Of a DNA stretch of 34,959 nt, positions 15,813 to 25,400 are shown one piece after another; position 1 is the first letter of the stretch, and each line of letters starts with the position of its first letter. Below the pieces are notes generated by a model. It was not told the DNA's origin. It did no database searches and saw nothing but the letters and a program-made list of their open reading frames with translations. Origin of the DNA: Myxococcus sp. (GTDB taxonomy: Bacteria; Myxococcota; Myxococcia; Myxococcales; Myxococcaceae). Both the position numbers and the translations under genes were made by a program. Location: NCBI GenBank assembly GCA_014879945.1, contig JACSRE010000096.1, positions 1 through 34,959 of the forward strand, given 5' to 3'.

Positions 15813-16367
15813 ATGCGGCTGGTTCACGACGGGCTCCCGCAGAGCGGCGACGATCGGCTGCTCGCCGGAGCCGTCGGCCCTGTGCTGCCCTCGTTGCTGT
15901 GCGACGCCGCCATCGAGGTGACCCCAGGTTGGCCGATGGAGCTCCGGGAGGTGACGGCAGAGACAGGCGGAGACGCGCTGCGACGAGGGGAGCTCGACGC
16001 GGTGCTGACGCACCTCCCGCTTCGAGGGCCCGGCCTCGACGTCCTGCCCTTGCCGGCGCTCGAGGTCGTGCTGGCCGGCCCGCCGCGAACCCAAAGAGCC
16101 AGGGTGGCGTGTCTCGACGGAGCGCCCTTTCAGCGCGCCGACGCGCAGCTTCGCGCCCCGAGCCTCGCGCTCCTCACGAGCCTCAGCGAGCGGTTGGCGT
16201 TGGTGGCCTGGTTGCCGAAGGTCTGCGTGCCGGCGTCGTGGGTGGTGCTGGAAGAGGGCAAGCCGGTCGAGGCGAGCTTGTGGACACGCGAGTACCCGTC
16301 GTCGGCGCCAGCGCACCTGCTGACGCTCCGCGCTCGGCTCGCGGCCCGACTCAGGGGCGCGCCCTGA
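15813..16367 (+). CDS. LysR substrate-binding-domain-like protein without HTH
   Basis: A 184-residue protein whose sequence (MELREVTAETGGDALRRGEL, then DAVLTHLPLRGPGLDVLPLP) resembles the effector-binding half of LysR-type regulators. The C-terminal APAHLLTLRARLAARL matches the family's end helix. The N-terminal winged helix-turn-helix is absent: the frame is open further upstream, but that stretch is antisense to the DUF2063 gene and shows no HTH. The start at 15813 is 12 bp from the divergent start at 15800, so any promoter must lie inside the neighbouring coding sequence. It may be a truncated regulator or a free-standing ligand-binding domain. Confidence 0.55.
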   Translation: MRLVHDGLPQSGDDRLLAGAVGPVLPSLLCDAAIEVTPGWPMELREVTAETGGDALRRGELDAVLTHLPLRGPGLDVLPLPALEVVLAGPPRTQRARVACLDGAPFQRADAQLRAPSLALLTSLSERLALVAWLPKVCVPASWVVLEEGKPVEASLWTREYPSSAPAHLLTLRARLAARLRGAP

Positions 16368-16454
16368 CCGACCACGCGCACACCTCGTGACGCCGGGCGT
16401 CGGCGCTGCAGAAAGACGCACCGCCCCGCCCGCGCTCAAGTACCTTCCCCGGCC

Positions 16455-17516
16455 GTGTCTGGGCTGCGACTGGTCGGCATCAAGAAGAGCTACGGCGACA
16501 ACCCCGTGGTGAAGGGGGTCGATCTCGAGGTCGCGCCGGGCGAGTTCCTGGTGATGGTGGGCCCCTCGGGCTGCGGCAAGACGACGTTGCTGCGCGTCAT
16601 CGCCGGCCTCGAGCAGGTGGACTCGGGCCAGGTGCTCGTCGACGGCAAAGACATGACCAACGTGCCGCCGCGCGATCGCGACGTGGGCATGGTGTTTCAG
16701 AGCTACGCGCTCTACCCGCACATGACGGTGCGCGAGAACCTGGCCTTCGGGCTCGAGCTGCGGAAGATGCCGCGCGCCGACATCGACGCCCGCGTGGCCG
16801 AGGCCGCCCGCATGCTCGAGCTGGGGCCGCTGCTCGACCGCAAGCCCAAGGCCCTCTCGGGAGGCCAGCGCCAGCGCGTCGCCATGGGCCGGGTGATCGT
16901 TCGCCGCCCGCAGCTGTTCCTCTTCGATGAGCCGCTCTCGAACCTCGACACCGCGCTGCGCGTGCAGATGCGCGGCGAGCTGGCCCGCCTGCACCGGCAG
17001 CTGGGCGTGACGATGATCTACGTCACCCACGATCAGGTCGAAGCGATGACCCTGGCGACGCGGGTGGCCGTCTTCCACAAGGGCGTCTTGCAGCAGCTGG
17101 GGCCGCCGCTCGAGCTGTACCACCGGCCGGCCAACACCTTCGTCGCCACCTTCCTCGGCTCGCCCTCGATGAACCTGCTCGACGCGCGTCGCGACGGCGG
17201 CGCGTTCGTCGGCACCGGCTTCACCCTGCCCTCGGTGGGCGACGCGACCGGAGAGGTGAAGCTGGGCCTGCGTCCTCAAGAGCTGATCGTCGCCACCGAC
17301 GGCCCCTTCTCGGGCGAGGTCGAGGCGGTCGAGCGGCTGGGCTTCGATGGCTACGCCTTTCTGAAGACCGCCTCGGGGCCGCTGACGGCGCGCTTCGACG
17401 GCACGCTCCCGGTGGACGTGGGGCAGCAGGTGAAGGTGAAGGCGCTCAACGACGCGCTGCACGTCTTCTCGACCGACGGCGCGAAGGCGCTCTGGCACCC
17501 CGAGGCCCATCGGTGA
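16455..17516 (+). CDS. malK: Sugar ABC transporter ATP-binding protein, MalK/UgpC type
   Basis: A 353-residue ATPase that powers sugar uptake as a dimer on the cytoplasmic face of the permeases. Walker A is GPSGCGKT (36-43), the Q-loop is MVFQSYALYPHMTVREN, the signature is LSGGQRQR (from 134), Walker B is LFLFDEPLSNLD (near 155) and the switch His is in VTHDQVEAM. A C-terminal TOBE/regulatory region (about 235-353), typical of the MalK/UgpC/MsmK group, is present. The start is GTG at 16455, giving the usual short N-terminus. Its stop overlaps the next gene's GTG by four bases, so the three transporter genes form one coupled operon. Maltodextrin as substrate is inferred from the neighbouring amylolytic genes. 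Confidence 0.88.
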   Translation: MSGLRLVGIKKSYGDNPVVKGVDLEVAPGEFLVMVGPSGCGKTTLLRVIAGLEQVDSGQVLVDGKDMTNVPPRDRDVGMVFQSYALYPHMTVRENLAFGLELRKMPRADIDARVAEAARMLELGPLLDRKPKALSGGQRQRVAMGRVIVRRPQLFLFDEPLSNLDTALRVQMRGELARLHRQLGVTMIYVTHDQVEAMTLATRVAVFHKGVLQQLGPPLELYHRPANTFVATFLGSPSMNLLDARRDGGAFVGTGFTLPSVGDATGEVKLGLRPQELIVATDGPFSGEVEAVERLGFDGYAFLKTASGPLTARFDGTLPVDVGQQVKVKALNDALHVFSTDGAKALWHPEAHR

Positions 17517-19672
17517 AGGCGTGGGCGCTGCTGGTCGCGCTGCTCGCCGTCGAGGCCCTCGCCGACCGGCCCCTCAAGCTCTGGCACGCGTACCGGGGTG
17601 GCGAAGAGCAGGCCATCGAAGCGGCGGTGAAGAAGTTCTCGGCCGAGACCGGCGTGCAGGTCGAGCTGCTCTCGGTGCCCTACGACGCCTTCTCGTCGAA
17701 GCTGACCAGCGCGATCCCCCACGGCGCCGGCCCCGACGTCTTCATCTTCGCGCACGAGCGGCTGCGTCAGTTCCACCGCCTCAAGGTGGTGGCGCCCACC
17801 ACCACGCGCCTGGCGCGCGACCGCTACTTCGCCAGCACCGTCGACGCGCTCGAGGTCGACGGCGAGCTGTACGGGTACCCGCTGTCGCTCAAGACGCTCG
17901 CGCTCTTCATCAACACGGCGCTGGTGACGACCGCGCCGACGACCACCGACGAGCTGCTCCAGCAGCTGGCGACGGTGACCGACCCGGCCAACCACCGCTT
18001 CGGGCTCGCCTACGCCGCCGGAGACTTCTACCTGCACGCGCCCTTCGTCTTCGGCTTCGGCGCGAAGCTCTTCGACGAGGCCGGCCGCGCGACGCTCGAC
18101 ACGCCGGGCATGGCGAGGTCGCTGGCCTTCGTGAAGTCGCTCCAGGACCGCGGCTTCATGCCCAAAGAGGTCTCGGGCGCGCTGGTGAAGTCGCTCTTCA
18201 ACGACGGGCGCGCCGCGATGGTGATCTCGGGCCCCTGGTTCACGGGAGAGATCGACAAGTCGGTGTCGTACCGCATCGCGCCGCTGCCGACGGTGAGCGA
18301 GACGGGGCTGCCGCTGGCGCCGTGGCTCGGGGTCGAGGCGGCGATGGTGTCGGCGCGCTCGTCGAACCCGGAGCAGGCGCACGCGCTGGCGAAGTACCTG
18401 TCGCTCGGCGAGGCCACCTTGCTGCGCGTCGACCCGGGCGGCCAGATCCCCGCAGAGAAGGCCGCCTACGACCGCCCCGAGGTGCAGAAGGACGCGATCA
18501 TCTCGGCCTTCCGGGACGTGGCCGAGCGGGCGATGCCCACCCCCAACACCCTCGAGATGGCGCGCGTGTGGGAGCCGATGAAGCTGGCGCTGCGCGGGGT
18601 GCTCCAGGGCGAGGTGTTGCCCGAGCAGGCGGGCGCGTTGGCCGAGCGCCGCTTCCGCGCGCTCAACCGCGAGCGGCCCGCCGACGCGAACCCGGCGCCC
18701 TACCTGGCGCTGCTGGTCGCCGCGCTCGCCGCCTTCGCCGGGTGGCAGTGGAAGACGCGGGGCCCCGCGCAGGCGTTCGCCAGGCGCTACCCCGAAGCGG
18801 CCCGCGGGCTGACCTACGTCGCGCCAGCGGCGGTCGGCATCGGCGTGCTGATCATCATTCCCTTCGCAGTCGGCATCTCGCTGGCCTTCTTCCACCACGA
18901 CGCCGGCGAGTACTCGTTCGTGGGCCTGGCCAACTTCGTCGACATCGTCACCTCGAAGGGCTACCGCGTCACCGAGCCGCTCTCGTTCTGGTTCACCCTC
19001 GCCGTCACCATCGCGTGGACGTTCGTGAACGTGGCGCTGCACGTCAGCCTGGGCCTGTTCCTCGCCATCTTGCTCAAGGACCCGCTGCTCAAGCTGCGCG
19101 GCGTCTACCGCGTCATCCTCATCGTGCCGTGGGCGGTGCCCAACTACATCACCGCGCTGATGTGGAAGGGCATGTTCCACCAGCAGTTCGGCGCCATCAA
19201 CGGGCTGCTGGCCGCGGTGGGGCTCGAGCCGGTCAGCTGGTTCACCCACTTCTCGACCTCGTTCGCCGCCAACGTCATCACCAACACCTGGCTGGGCTTC
19301 CCCTTCATGATGGTGGTGTCGCTGGGCGCGCTGCAGTCGATCCCCCAGGATCTCTACGAGGCGGCCGAGGTCGACGGCGCCTCGAAGTGGACGCAGTTTC
19401 GCCGCATCACCCTGCCCCTGCTGAAGCCCGCGCTGCTGCCGTCGGTCATCCTCGGCTCGGTGTGGACGTTCAACATGTTCAACATCATCTACCTGGTGTC
19501 GGGCGGGGAGCCGGGCGGCGCGACCGACATTCTGGTGAGCGAGGCCTACCGCTGGGCCTTTCAGCGCAACGAGCAGTACGGGTTCGCGGCCGCGTACTCG
19601 GTGCTCATCTTCTTCGTGCTGCTGGCGTGGACGCGGGTGACGAAGCGGCTCTCGGGCCCGGAGGCGGCGTGA
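17513..19672 (+). CDS. Fused sugar-binding protein and ABC permease (MalE-MalF type)
   Basis: A single 719-residue frame joins two normally separate importer subunits. Residues 1-17 form a signal peptide (cleavage possible after ALA). About 18-390 form an extracellular solute-binding domain of the MalE/UgpB class (LKLWHAYRGGEEQAIEAAVK, GPDVFIFAHERL, DGRAAMVISGPWF). An extra transmembrane segment at about 397-413 would return the chain to the cytoplasm. From 433 on comes a MalF-like permease with six hydrophobic segments and the EAA loop YEAAEVDGASKWTQFRRITL (615 on), which docks the ATPase. The frame is continuous with consistent codon use, so this is a genuine fusion rather than a missed stop. 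The start is GTG in a GTGA overlap with malK, and the stop overlaps the malG start in the same way. Binding protein and translocator are thus produced one to one. Confidence 0.9.
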   Translation: MKAWALLVALLAVEALADRPLKLWHAYRGGEEQAIEAAVKKFSAETGVQVELLSVPYDAFSSKLTSAIPHGAGPDVFIFAHERLRQFHRLKVVAPTTTRLARDRYFASTVDALEVDGELYGYPLSLKTLALFINTALVTTAPTTTDELLQQLATVTDPANHRFGLAYAAGDFYLHAPFVFGFGAKLFDEAGRATLDTPGMARSLAFVKSLQDRGFMPKEVSGALVKSLFNDGRAAMVISGPWFTGEIDKSVSYRIAPLPTVSETGLPLAPWLGVEAAMVSARSSNPEQAHALAKYLSLGEATLLRVDPGGQIPAEKAAYDRPEVQKDAIISAFRDVAERAMPTPNTLEMARVWEPMKLALRGVLQGEVLPEQAGALAERRFRALNRERPADANPAPYLALLVAALAAFAGWQWKTRGPAQAFARRYPEAARGLTYVAPAAVGIGVLIIIPFAVGISLAFFHHDAGEYSFVGLANFVDIVTSKGYRVTEPLSFWFTLAVTIAWTFVNVALHVSLGLFLAILLKDPLLKLRGVYRVILIVPWAVPNYITALMWKGMFHQQFGAINGLLAAVGLEPVSWFTHFSTSFAANVITNTWLGFPFMMVVSLGALQSIPQDLYEAAEVDGASKWTQFRRITLPLLKPALLPSVILGSVWTFNMFNIIYLVSGGEPGGATDILVSEAYRWAFQRNEQYGFAAAYSVLIFFVLLAWTRVTKRLSGPEAA

Positions 19673-20514
19673 AGCGCTCGGGCCTGACGGTGGCGCTGAT
19701 CCACATGGGCCTGGTGCTGGCCTGCGCGGCGTCGCTCTACCCGGTGCTGTGGGTCGCCAAGCTGGCGCTCTCGCCGACCCAGTCGCTGTCGCTGTCGATC
19801 AACCCGCTGCCCGAGGCGATCACCCTCGAGCACTTCCGCGACGTGCTCTCGTCAACCGACTCGCAGGGGCGCTGGCTGTTCGGCCGGCAGCTCTTCGCCT
19901 CGGTCTTCGTCTCGGGCCTCACCACGCTGGTGGGCCTGTCGCTGGCGGTGACGGCCGCCTACGCGCTCTCGCGCTTCCGCTTCCCCGGCAAAGACGCCGG
20001 CATGCAGACCCTGCTGGTGACGCAGATGTTCCCCGCGACGCTGATGCTGGTGCCGCTCTACGGGCTGCTCCAGGCGCTGGGCCTGCTCGACTCGTGGGGC
20101 GGCCTGGTGCTCGTCTATTCGACCTCGTCGCTCCCCTTCTGCGTGTGGATGCTCAAGGGCTACTTCGACACCATTCCCCGGGAGCTCGAAGAGGCCGCCG
20201 TGATGGACGGCGCGTCGCCCTGGCAGGTGTTCTGGAAGGTGGTGCTGCCGCTGGCCCGCCCCGCGCTCGCGGTGACCGCGCTCTTCAGCTTCATGACGGC
20301 GTGGAACGAGTTCATCCTCGCCGCGACGCTCATCAACGACGCCGCGCGCTTCACCCTGCCGGTCGCGCTCCAGCAGTACGTGGGTGAGTGGAAGACCGAG
20401 TGGGGCCACTTCGCCGCCGGGGCGCTGCTGGTGTCGGCGCCGGTGATGGCCCTGTTCTTCGCGCTCCAGAAGTTCCTCGTGGGCGGGCTCACCGCGGGGG
20501 CCGTGAAGGGTTAG
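19669..20514 (+). CDS. malG: Sugar ABC transporter permease, MalG type
   Basis: A 281-residue inner-membrane permease with six predicted transmembrane segments. The EAA loop LEEAAVMDGASPWQVFWKVV (near 175) contacts the ATPase. Other family marks are AYALSRFRFPGKD before segment 3, MFPATLMLVPLYGLL, and the C-terminal LVGGLTAGAVKG, close to the classic end of MalG-type proteins. It completes the importer with the ATPase and the fused binding-protein/permease. The GTG start overlaps the previous stop (GTGA). No intrinsic terminator is evident after the stop codon, so transcription may continue into the lipoprotein gene 40 bp downstream. Confidence 0.9.
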   Translation: MKRSGLTVALIHMGLVLACAASLYPVLWVAKLALSPTQSLSLSINPLPEAITLEHFRDVLSSTDSQGRWLFGRQLFASVFVSGLTTLVGLSLAVTAAYALSRFRFPGKDAGMQTLLVTQMFPATLMLVPLYGLLQALGLLDSWGGLVLVYSTSSLPFCVWMLKGYFDTIPRELEEAAVMDGASPWQVFWKVVLPLARPALAVTALFSFMTAWNEFILAATLINDAARFTLPVALQQYVGEWKTEWGHFAAGALLVSAPVMALFFALQKFLVGGLTAGAVKG

Positions 20515-20554
20515 GCGTGCACGTTTCGGCGGGGTGCTGCATCTTCCCGCCGAC

Positions 20555-21307
20555 ATGATCCGACTCCTCCTGCCCTGTCTGTTCCTCGTTGGTTGCGCCA
20601 CCGCGAAGTCCGCCGCCTACGAGAACCTGCGCGCCCTCGAGAAGCAGCAGAACTACGCCGAGATGGTGGGCCGCCTCAAAGACGTGCAGCCCGTGGAGCG
20701 CGACGAAGAGTGGGAGGGCTTCGTCGAGCGCGCCAGCCTCAAGGAGCTGAGCGTCGAGCTGAAGGACGCCCGGGCCGCGGAGCACCTGCTCGCCACCATC
20801 GACGCGCAGCTCGAGAGCTACCCCTCGCTCAAGAAGTCGGCGGCCTGGTGGCAGAAGCGCGCCGACGTCGGCGTCACCGCCTTCAAGTGGACGTACTCGA
20901 ACTACCGCCACGCCACGAGCGACGAGCAGTGGGTGCCGAAGATCGTCGCCTTCGTCGAGAAGGACACCACGACGAAGGGCCTCGCCCAGCGCTTCGCCAG
21001 AGACGTGGTGGCGGCGCGGCTGGTGGCCTCGAGCGCCTGGCCCCTCTACGCCCTGGCCTTCCAGCGCGACGGCGACGCGGTCTGCGCCGACCCGAAGCTG
21101 GTGGACGTGGTGATCGAGCTCATCGACTACAAGAGCTGGCTCGACGAGGTGAAGCCGCTGGTGACGACCCGCTGCGCGGCCCAGCTGAAGAAGCCCGTCG
21201 CCGAGAAGCTCAAGAAGAACGACAGCACCTCGTTCCGGGTCGCCGCGTGCCAGGTGCTCGCCGGGCAGGCCGACGTGAGCGACGCGCTGAAGATCTGCGC
21301 CGACTGA
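20555..21307 (+). CDS. Hypothetical lipoprotein
   Basis: A 250-residue protein starting MIRLLLPCLFLVGCATA, with a clear lipobox (LVGC). The mature part is mostly helical, rich in Lys/Glu/Ala and contains two Cys near the C-terminus. Helix pairs such as NLRALEKQQNYAEMVGRLKD suggest tetratricopeptide-like or HEAT-like packing, but no motif is strong enough to name. ATG 20555 is preferred over an upstream ATG at 20534 because only the later start places the hydrophobic signal at the N-terminus. No function can be assigned; position downstream of the sugar importer may be incidental. Confidence 0.75.
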   Translation: MIRLLLPCLFLVGCATAKSAAYENLRALEKQQNYAEMVGRLKDVQPVERDEEWEGFVERASLKELSVELKDARAAEHLLATIDAQLESYPSLKKSAAWWQKRADVGVTAFKWTYSNYRHATSDEQWVPKIVAFVEKDTTTKGLAQRFARDVVAARLVASSAWPLYALAFQRDGDAVCADPKLVDVVIELIDYKSWLDEVKPLVTTRCAAQLKKPVAEKLKKNDSTSFRVAACQVLAGQADVSDALKICAD

Positions 21308-21352
21308 CGAGTTTGTGGCGCCCGCCGCCCGGGGGCGTCACCATCAGCGCCG

Positions 21353-22432
21353 ATGTTCCGCGCGCTGGGCCTCGCTCCGCTCTCCATCACCCCGCTGGCC
21401 GCGCTCGACCCGAAGGGGCTGCGCGTGTTCCGGGCCGAGCACGGGTGGCTGCTCGAGACCGACGGCGCCCAGGTGAGCGTGCGGCGGCGGCTGGGCAGCG
21501 AGGTGCTGGTGCCCGCCCAGAGCCGGTACCAGCTCGAAGACGGCGACGTGCTGTGGAGCCCCGTGGGCGGCGCCCACCTCGAGGCCGCGCCGACGCATCG
21601 CGAGCTGGAGCTCGAGCGGCGCGCGGTCGATGAGTGGGAGCGCTCGGCGCACTGGGCGGTGCTGGCCGACCGGCTGCTCGATCACGGCGATCCCCTGGGC
21701 GGGCAGCTCACCGCGCAGCTGGGCCACCGCGCCGCGACGCCGCTCTCGCCGCACACCTGGGTCGGCACGCACTGGCGCCACGGGGTGCTCCGGCGCGTCT
21801 CGATCACCCGGCCCGAGTGGGCGCACGCCGTCGCGTGGCGGGAGGCGCTGCTCGAGGTGCTGGTCTCGCGCGAGGCCCGCTTCCTCGAGGAGCTCTCGCT
21901 CGATCTCCCGCGGCTCGAGCCCGACGCGTCGGCCGCCGAGCTGACGGCGCTCTCGAACGACCTCCTCACGCTGCCCTTCCCGCGGTGGCTGACGCGCCTC
22001 CACTTCGGCGTGATGCCCGAGCCGCCCCCGCTGGTGACGCCCCAGGCGCTGCACGAGCGCACCCCGCGGCTGGCCCGCGCCCCCCTGTTCCGCCGCACCG
22101 AGCGCGCGCGGTTGGTGGTGGAGCAGACGTCTGACGCCATCGCCCTCGAGGGCTTCGACGGTGATGGGCTGGAGCTGGCCGAGGGGCTGCGGGTGCGCGT
22201 CTTCCCCCGCAAGGTGCGCTTCGAGCGGCCGGTCTGGCCGCGCTACGACTCGTGGCCCTCGTGGGACTTCGCCTTCCACGACGGGCGCTGGTTCCTCACG
22301 TGGCGCCACGGCGCGCCGCGCAGCGACGAGCTCAAGATCAACGGCATGGAGTTCTTCAACGCCGCGCTGGTGCCGGGCGATCGCCTCGAGCTGATGGAGC
22401 ACCTGGTGCTGCGCTTCGAGCCGCGCGACTGA
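21353..22432 (+). CDS. Protein with TIGR02996-like segment and FHA-like ends
   Basis: A 359-residue cytoplasmic protein without signal or membrane segments. Around residues 92-128 the stretch ERSAHWAVLADRLLDHGDPL resembles the TIGR02996 domain found in myxobacteria and planctomycetes (consensus like WLVYADWLEERGDPRGE). The last 60 residues (DELKINGMEFFNAALVPGDR, then LELMEHLVLRFEPRD) have the NG...L.pGD.l..g...LRF pattern of the end of a forkhead-associated domain. The first 75 residues (VSVRRRLGSEVLVPAQ, then QLEDGDVLW) look similar in style. If FHA-like, it may read phosphothreonine signals, but the canonical Arg/Ser/His/Asn set is not obvious. The gene lies 45 bp after the lipoprotein gene. 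Confidence 0.65.
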   Translation: MFRALGLAPLSITPLAALDPKGLRVFRAEHGWLLETDGAQVSVRRRLGSEVLVPAQSRYQLEDGDVLWSPVGGAHLEAAPTHRELELERRAVDEWERSAHWAVLADRLLDHGDPLGGQLTAQLGHRAATPLSPHTWVGTHWRHGVLRRVSITRPEWAHAVAWREALLEVLVSREARFLEELSLDLPRLEPDASAAELTALSNDLLTLPFPRWLTRLHFGVMPEPPPLVTPQALHERTPRLARAPLFRRTERARLVVEQTSDAIALEGFDGDGLELAEGLRVRVFPRKVRFERPVWPRYDSWPSWDFAFHDGRWFLTWRHGAPRSDELKINGMEFFNAALVPGDRLELMEHLVLRFEPRD

Positions 22433-22474
22433 GCCCCCTGTTGCGCGACGCAGGGAGGTTGGTACACGGCGCCC

Positions 22475-25400
22475 ATGCGCCTTCGCCTCGCCGTGCTCGG
22501 AGTGCTGCCCCTCGCCTTCGCCTGCCCTGGCCCGACGAACCGGCCTGACGCCGGCGCCGCCATTCCGCCGACGGTGATGTCGGTCTCGCCGACGAGCGGC
22601 CCGATGACAGGCGGCACCACCGTCACCATCAACGGCTCGCGCTTCGTCGACGGCGCCACCGTGACGTTCGGCGACGCGCCCGGGGTGCAGGTGGTGGTGC
22701 AGAACGCGCTGCGGCTCACCGTGCGCACCCCCGCCGTCACCAACGCAGGCCGCGTGGCCGTCACCGTCACCAACCCCGACGGCGCCAGCGGCGCGCTGCC
22801 CGACGCCTTCACCTTCGAGGCGCCCGCGGGGCGCACCATCACCGAGGCGATCGTCACCCTGCCCGCCGACACCACCGATCGCACCGGCGCCGCCATGGTG
22901 CAGGTGGGCGTGAACGCGCAGGTCGAGGTGCCGATGGTGACGAAGGGCGCAGGCCAGGGCACGGGCGTTCGGGGCCAGGTGGGCTTCGCGCGCACGCTCT
23001 CCACGCCGCCCTCCGACGCCGACTTCACGTGGACCGACGCCACGTACTCGGCCGACGCCGACGGCGCGATGGCCGGCGACACGGCGCGCGACGTCTACGG
23101 CGCGACGGTGACGGTACCTGGCGCGACGACGACCGGCGTGACGTACCGCCTGGCCGCCCGCTTCTCGACCGACAACGGCGCGACCTGGCGGCTCGCCGAT
23201 CGCGACGGCCTCGCCAACGGCGTTCAGGAGGCGCAGCTCGCCCGCCTCGCCGTCGAGCCCAGGGGCGTCGACTGGTGTCGCATGGGTGGCCGCACGCCCG
23301 CGATGGCGCCGCCCGTCGTCACCCTGCGCGGCACCCAGACGGGCCCCACCATCTTCGCGCAGGTCTTCTCGATGGGCCGCACCGAGCCGATGGGCGCGGG
23401 CGCCGGCGTGAAGGGCCAGCTCGGCTACGGCGCGATGGGCACCAGCCCCTCGACGTGGACGTGGGTCGACGGCGCCTACAACGTGGACGTGGGCAACAAC
23501 GACGAGTGGCAGGCGACGCTGCCCAACCCCGGAGAAGGCACCTACCGCTTCGCCTGGCGCTTCAACCTCGACGACGGCGCCTTCACCTACTGCGTCAACG
23601 ACGGCCCCTCGCCCACCCCGTTCAACGAGGCGCAGTCTGGCACGCTGACGGTCTCGACCCCGGGCGTCGACAGCTGCGTGCTCCAGTTCCCCAACGCGGC
23701 GCAGGCGCTCGTCGGAGAGGCCGGGCCGATCGCGTACGGCCGGGTCTTCGCCGGCGGCATCACCGATCGGCTCGACGGCGGGGCGCCCGCGATGATCACC
23801 ATGGAGCTCGGCACCGGCCCCGGCGGCGTCATGCCCGATCAGGCCTCGTGGAGCTGGGGGCCGGCCACCTTCAACGTCGAGGTGATGGGCGGCGGCGCCG
23901 AGTTCCAGGCGCGCCTGCCCGCCTCGCCGCTGGGCACCTACGCCTTCGCCTTTCGCGCGCGCCTGGCCTCGGGGGCGTACACCTACTGCGATCTCGACGG
24001 CAGCCAGAACGGGTTCCAGAACAACCAGACCGGCGTCTTCCGGGTGGCGCCCTTCAGCTTCGACGAGTGCCGCCTGCAGTTCCCCGCGGCGCTGACGACC
24101 TACCAGGGCCGCCCCAGCGAGCTGGTGTTCGGCCAGGTGTTCGCGCCGGGCGTGACGTCGGTCGCGGCCGACGCAGGAGCGCCCGCCGGCCTCGAGGCGG
24201 AGCTGGGCTTCGGGCCCGATGGCGGCGACCCGTCGGCGCCTGACGCCGGCTGGTCGTGGACGGCGGCGACCTTCAACGTGCCGGTGATGGGCGGCGGGGC
24301 CGAGTACCAGAGCCGCCTCACCGGGCCGGCGCCGGGCGCCTACAGCTACGCGTACCGCGTGCGCTACCAGAGCGGCGCGTGGACGTACTGCGATCGTGAT
24401 GGCGCCTCGAACGGCTACCAGGCCGCCCAGGCCGGCGGGCTCACCGCGCGGGCCTTCGACGTCGACGAGTGCTTCGTGGACACCACCGCCCTCACCTCGG
24501 CGCCCTCGATGCCGCTGGCGACGCCGTACCTGGCGCGGGTGCGGGTGCCGACGTTGACCGAGGCGATGGGCCAGGGCGCAGGGGTGACGGCCGAGATCGG
24601 CTACGGCCCCATCGGCTCGCTGCCCTCGACGTGGACCTCGTGGACCGCCGCGGCCTTCGACGCCGACGCGATGGCCTTCGATCGCTACGCCGGGAGCTTC
24701 ACGGCGCCGGGCGCGCTGGCGACCTACGACGTGGCCTTCCGCTTCCGCGTGGGCGCGCGGCCCTTCGTGTACTGCGATCGCGACGGGCAGCAGAACGGCT
24801 ACTCCAGCGCGATGGCGGCGCAGCTGACGGTCTCGAACTCGGTGGCCATCTCGGCCTGCCAGCTGCTCACCCCCAGCGCCTTCATGCTCGCCAGCGGCAG
24901 CCCCTTGAGCGTGAGCGTGAACGTCGCGGGCACCGGCACGGCGGCTCCAGGCGCGGCGCCCGGGCTGCGGGCGCAGATCGGCATGGGCGCGCAGGACGAC
25001 GCGTCGACGAGCCCGCTGTGGGGCTGGGCCAACGCGACCTACCTCAACGACGTGAGCGGCCGAGACGTCTACGGGCTCACCTTCCAGCCGTCGTACACGG
25101 GCCTGCGCGCGGTCTCGGCGCGGGTGTCGGCCGACGACGGCATGACGTGGACGTACTGCGACCTCAACGGCTCGGATCAGAACGGCTACGAGGTGTCGCA
25201 GCAGTACAACGTGACGGTGGAGCGCCACACCTCGATTCAGTTCTGCAAGCTGCAGTTCCCGTACACCGTGTCGCTCGACGCGGGCACCTCGCGGGTCTAC
25301 GGGCAGGTGTTCCAGAGCGGGCTGACGCCCGACGCCGGCGCGCCCGTCCGCGCCCAATTCGGCATCGGCGCGCGCAACAACGAGCCCGCGCTGGCCTGGC

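Noticed and set aside
21344-25357. A 1337-codon open frame on the minus strand
   Set aside because: It is antisense to two well-supported plus-strand genes (21353-22432 and 22475-25645). Its Arg/His/Gly/Val-rich low-complexity composition is what GC-rich antisense frames give. No domain is visible.
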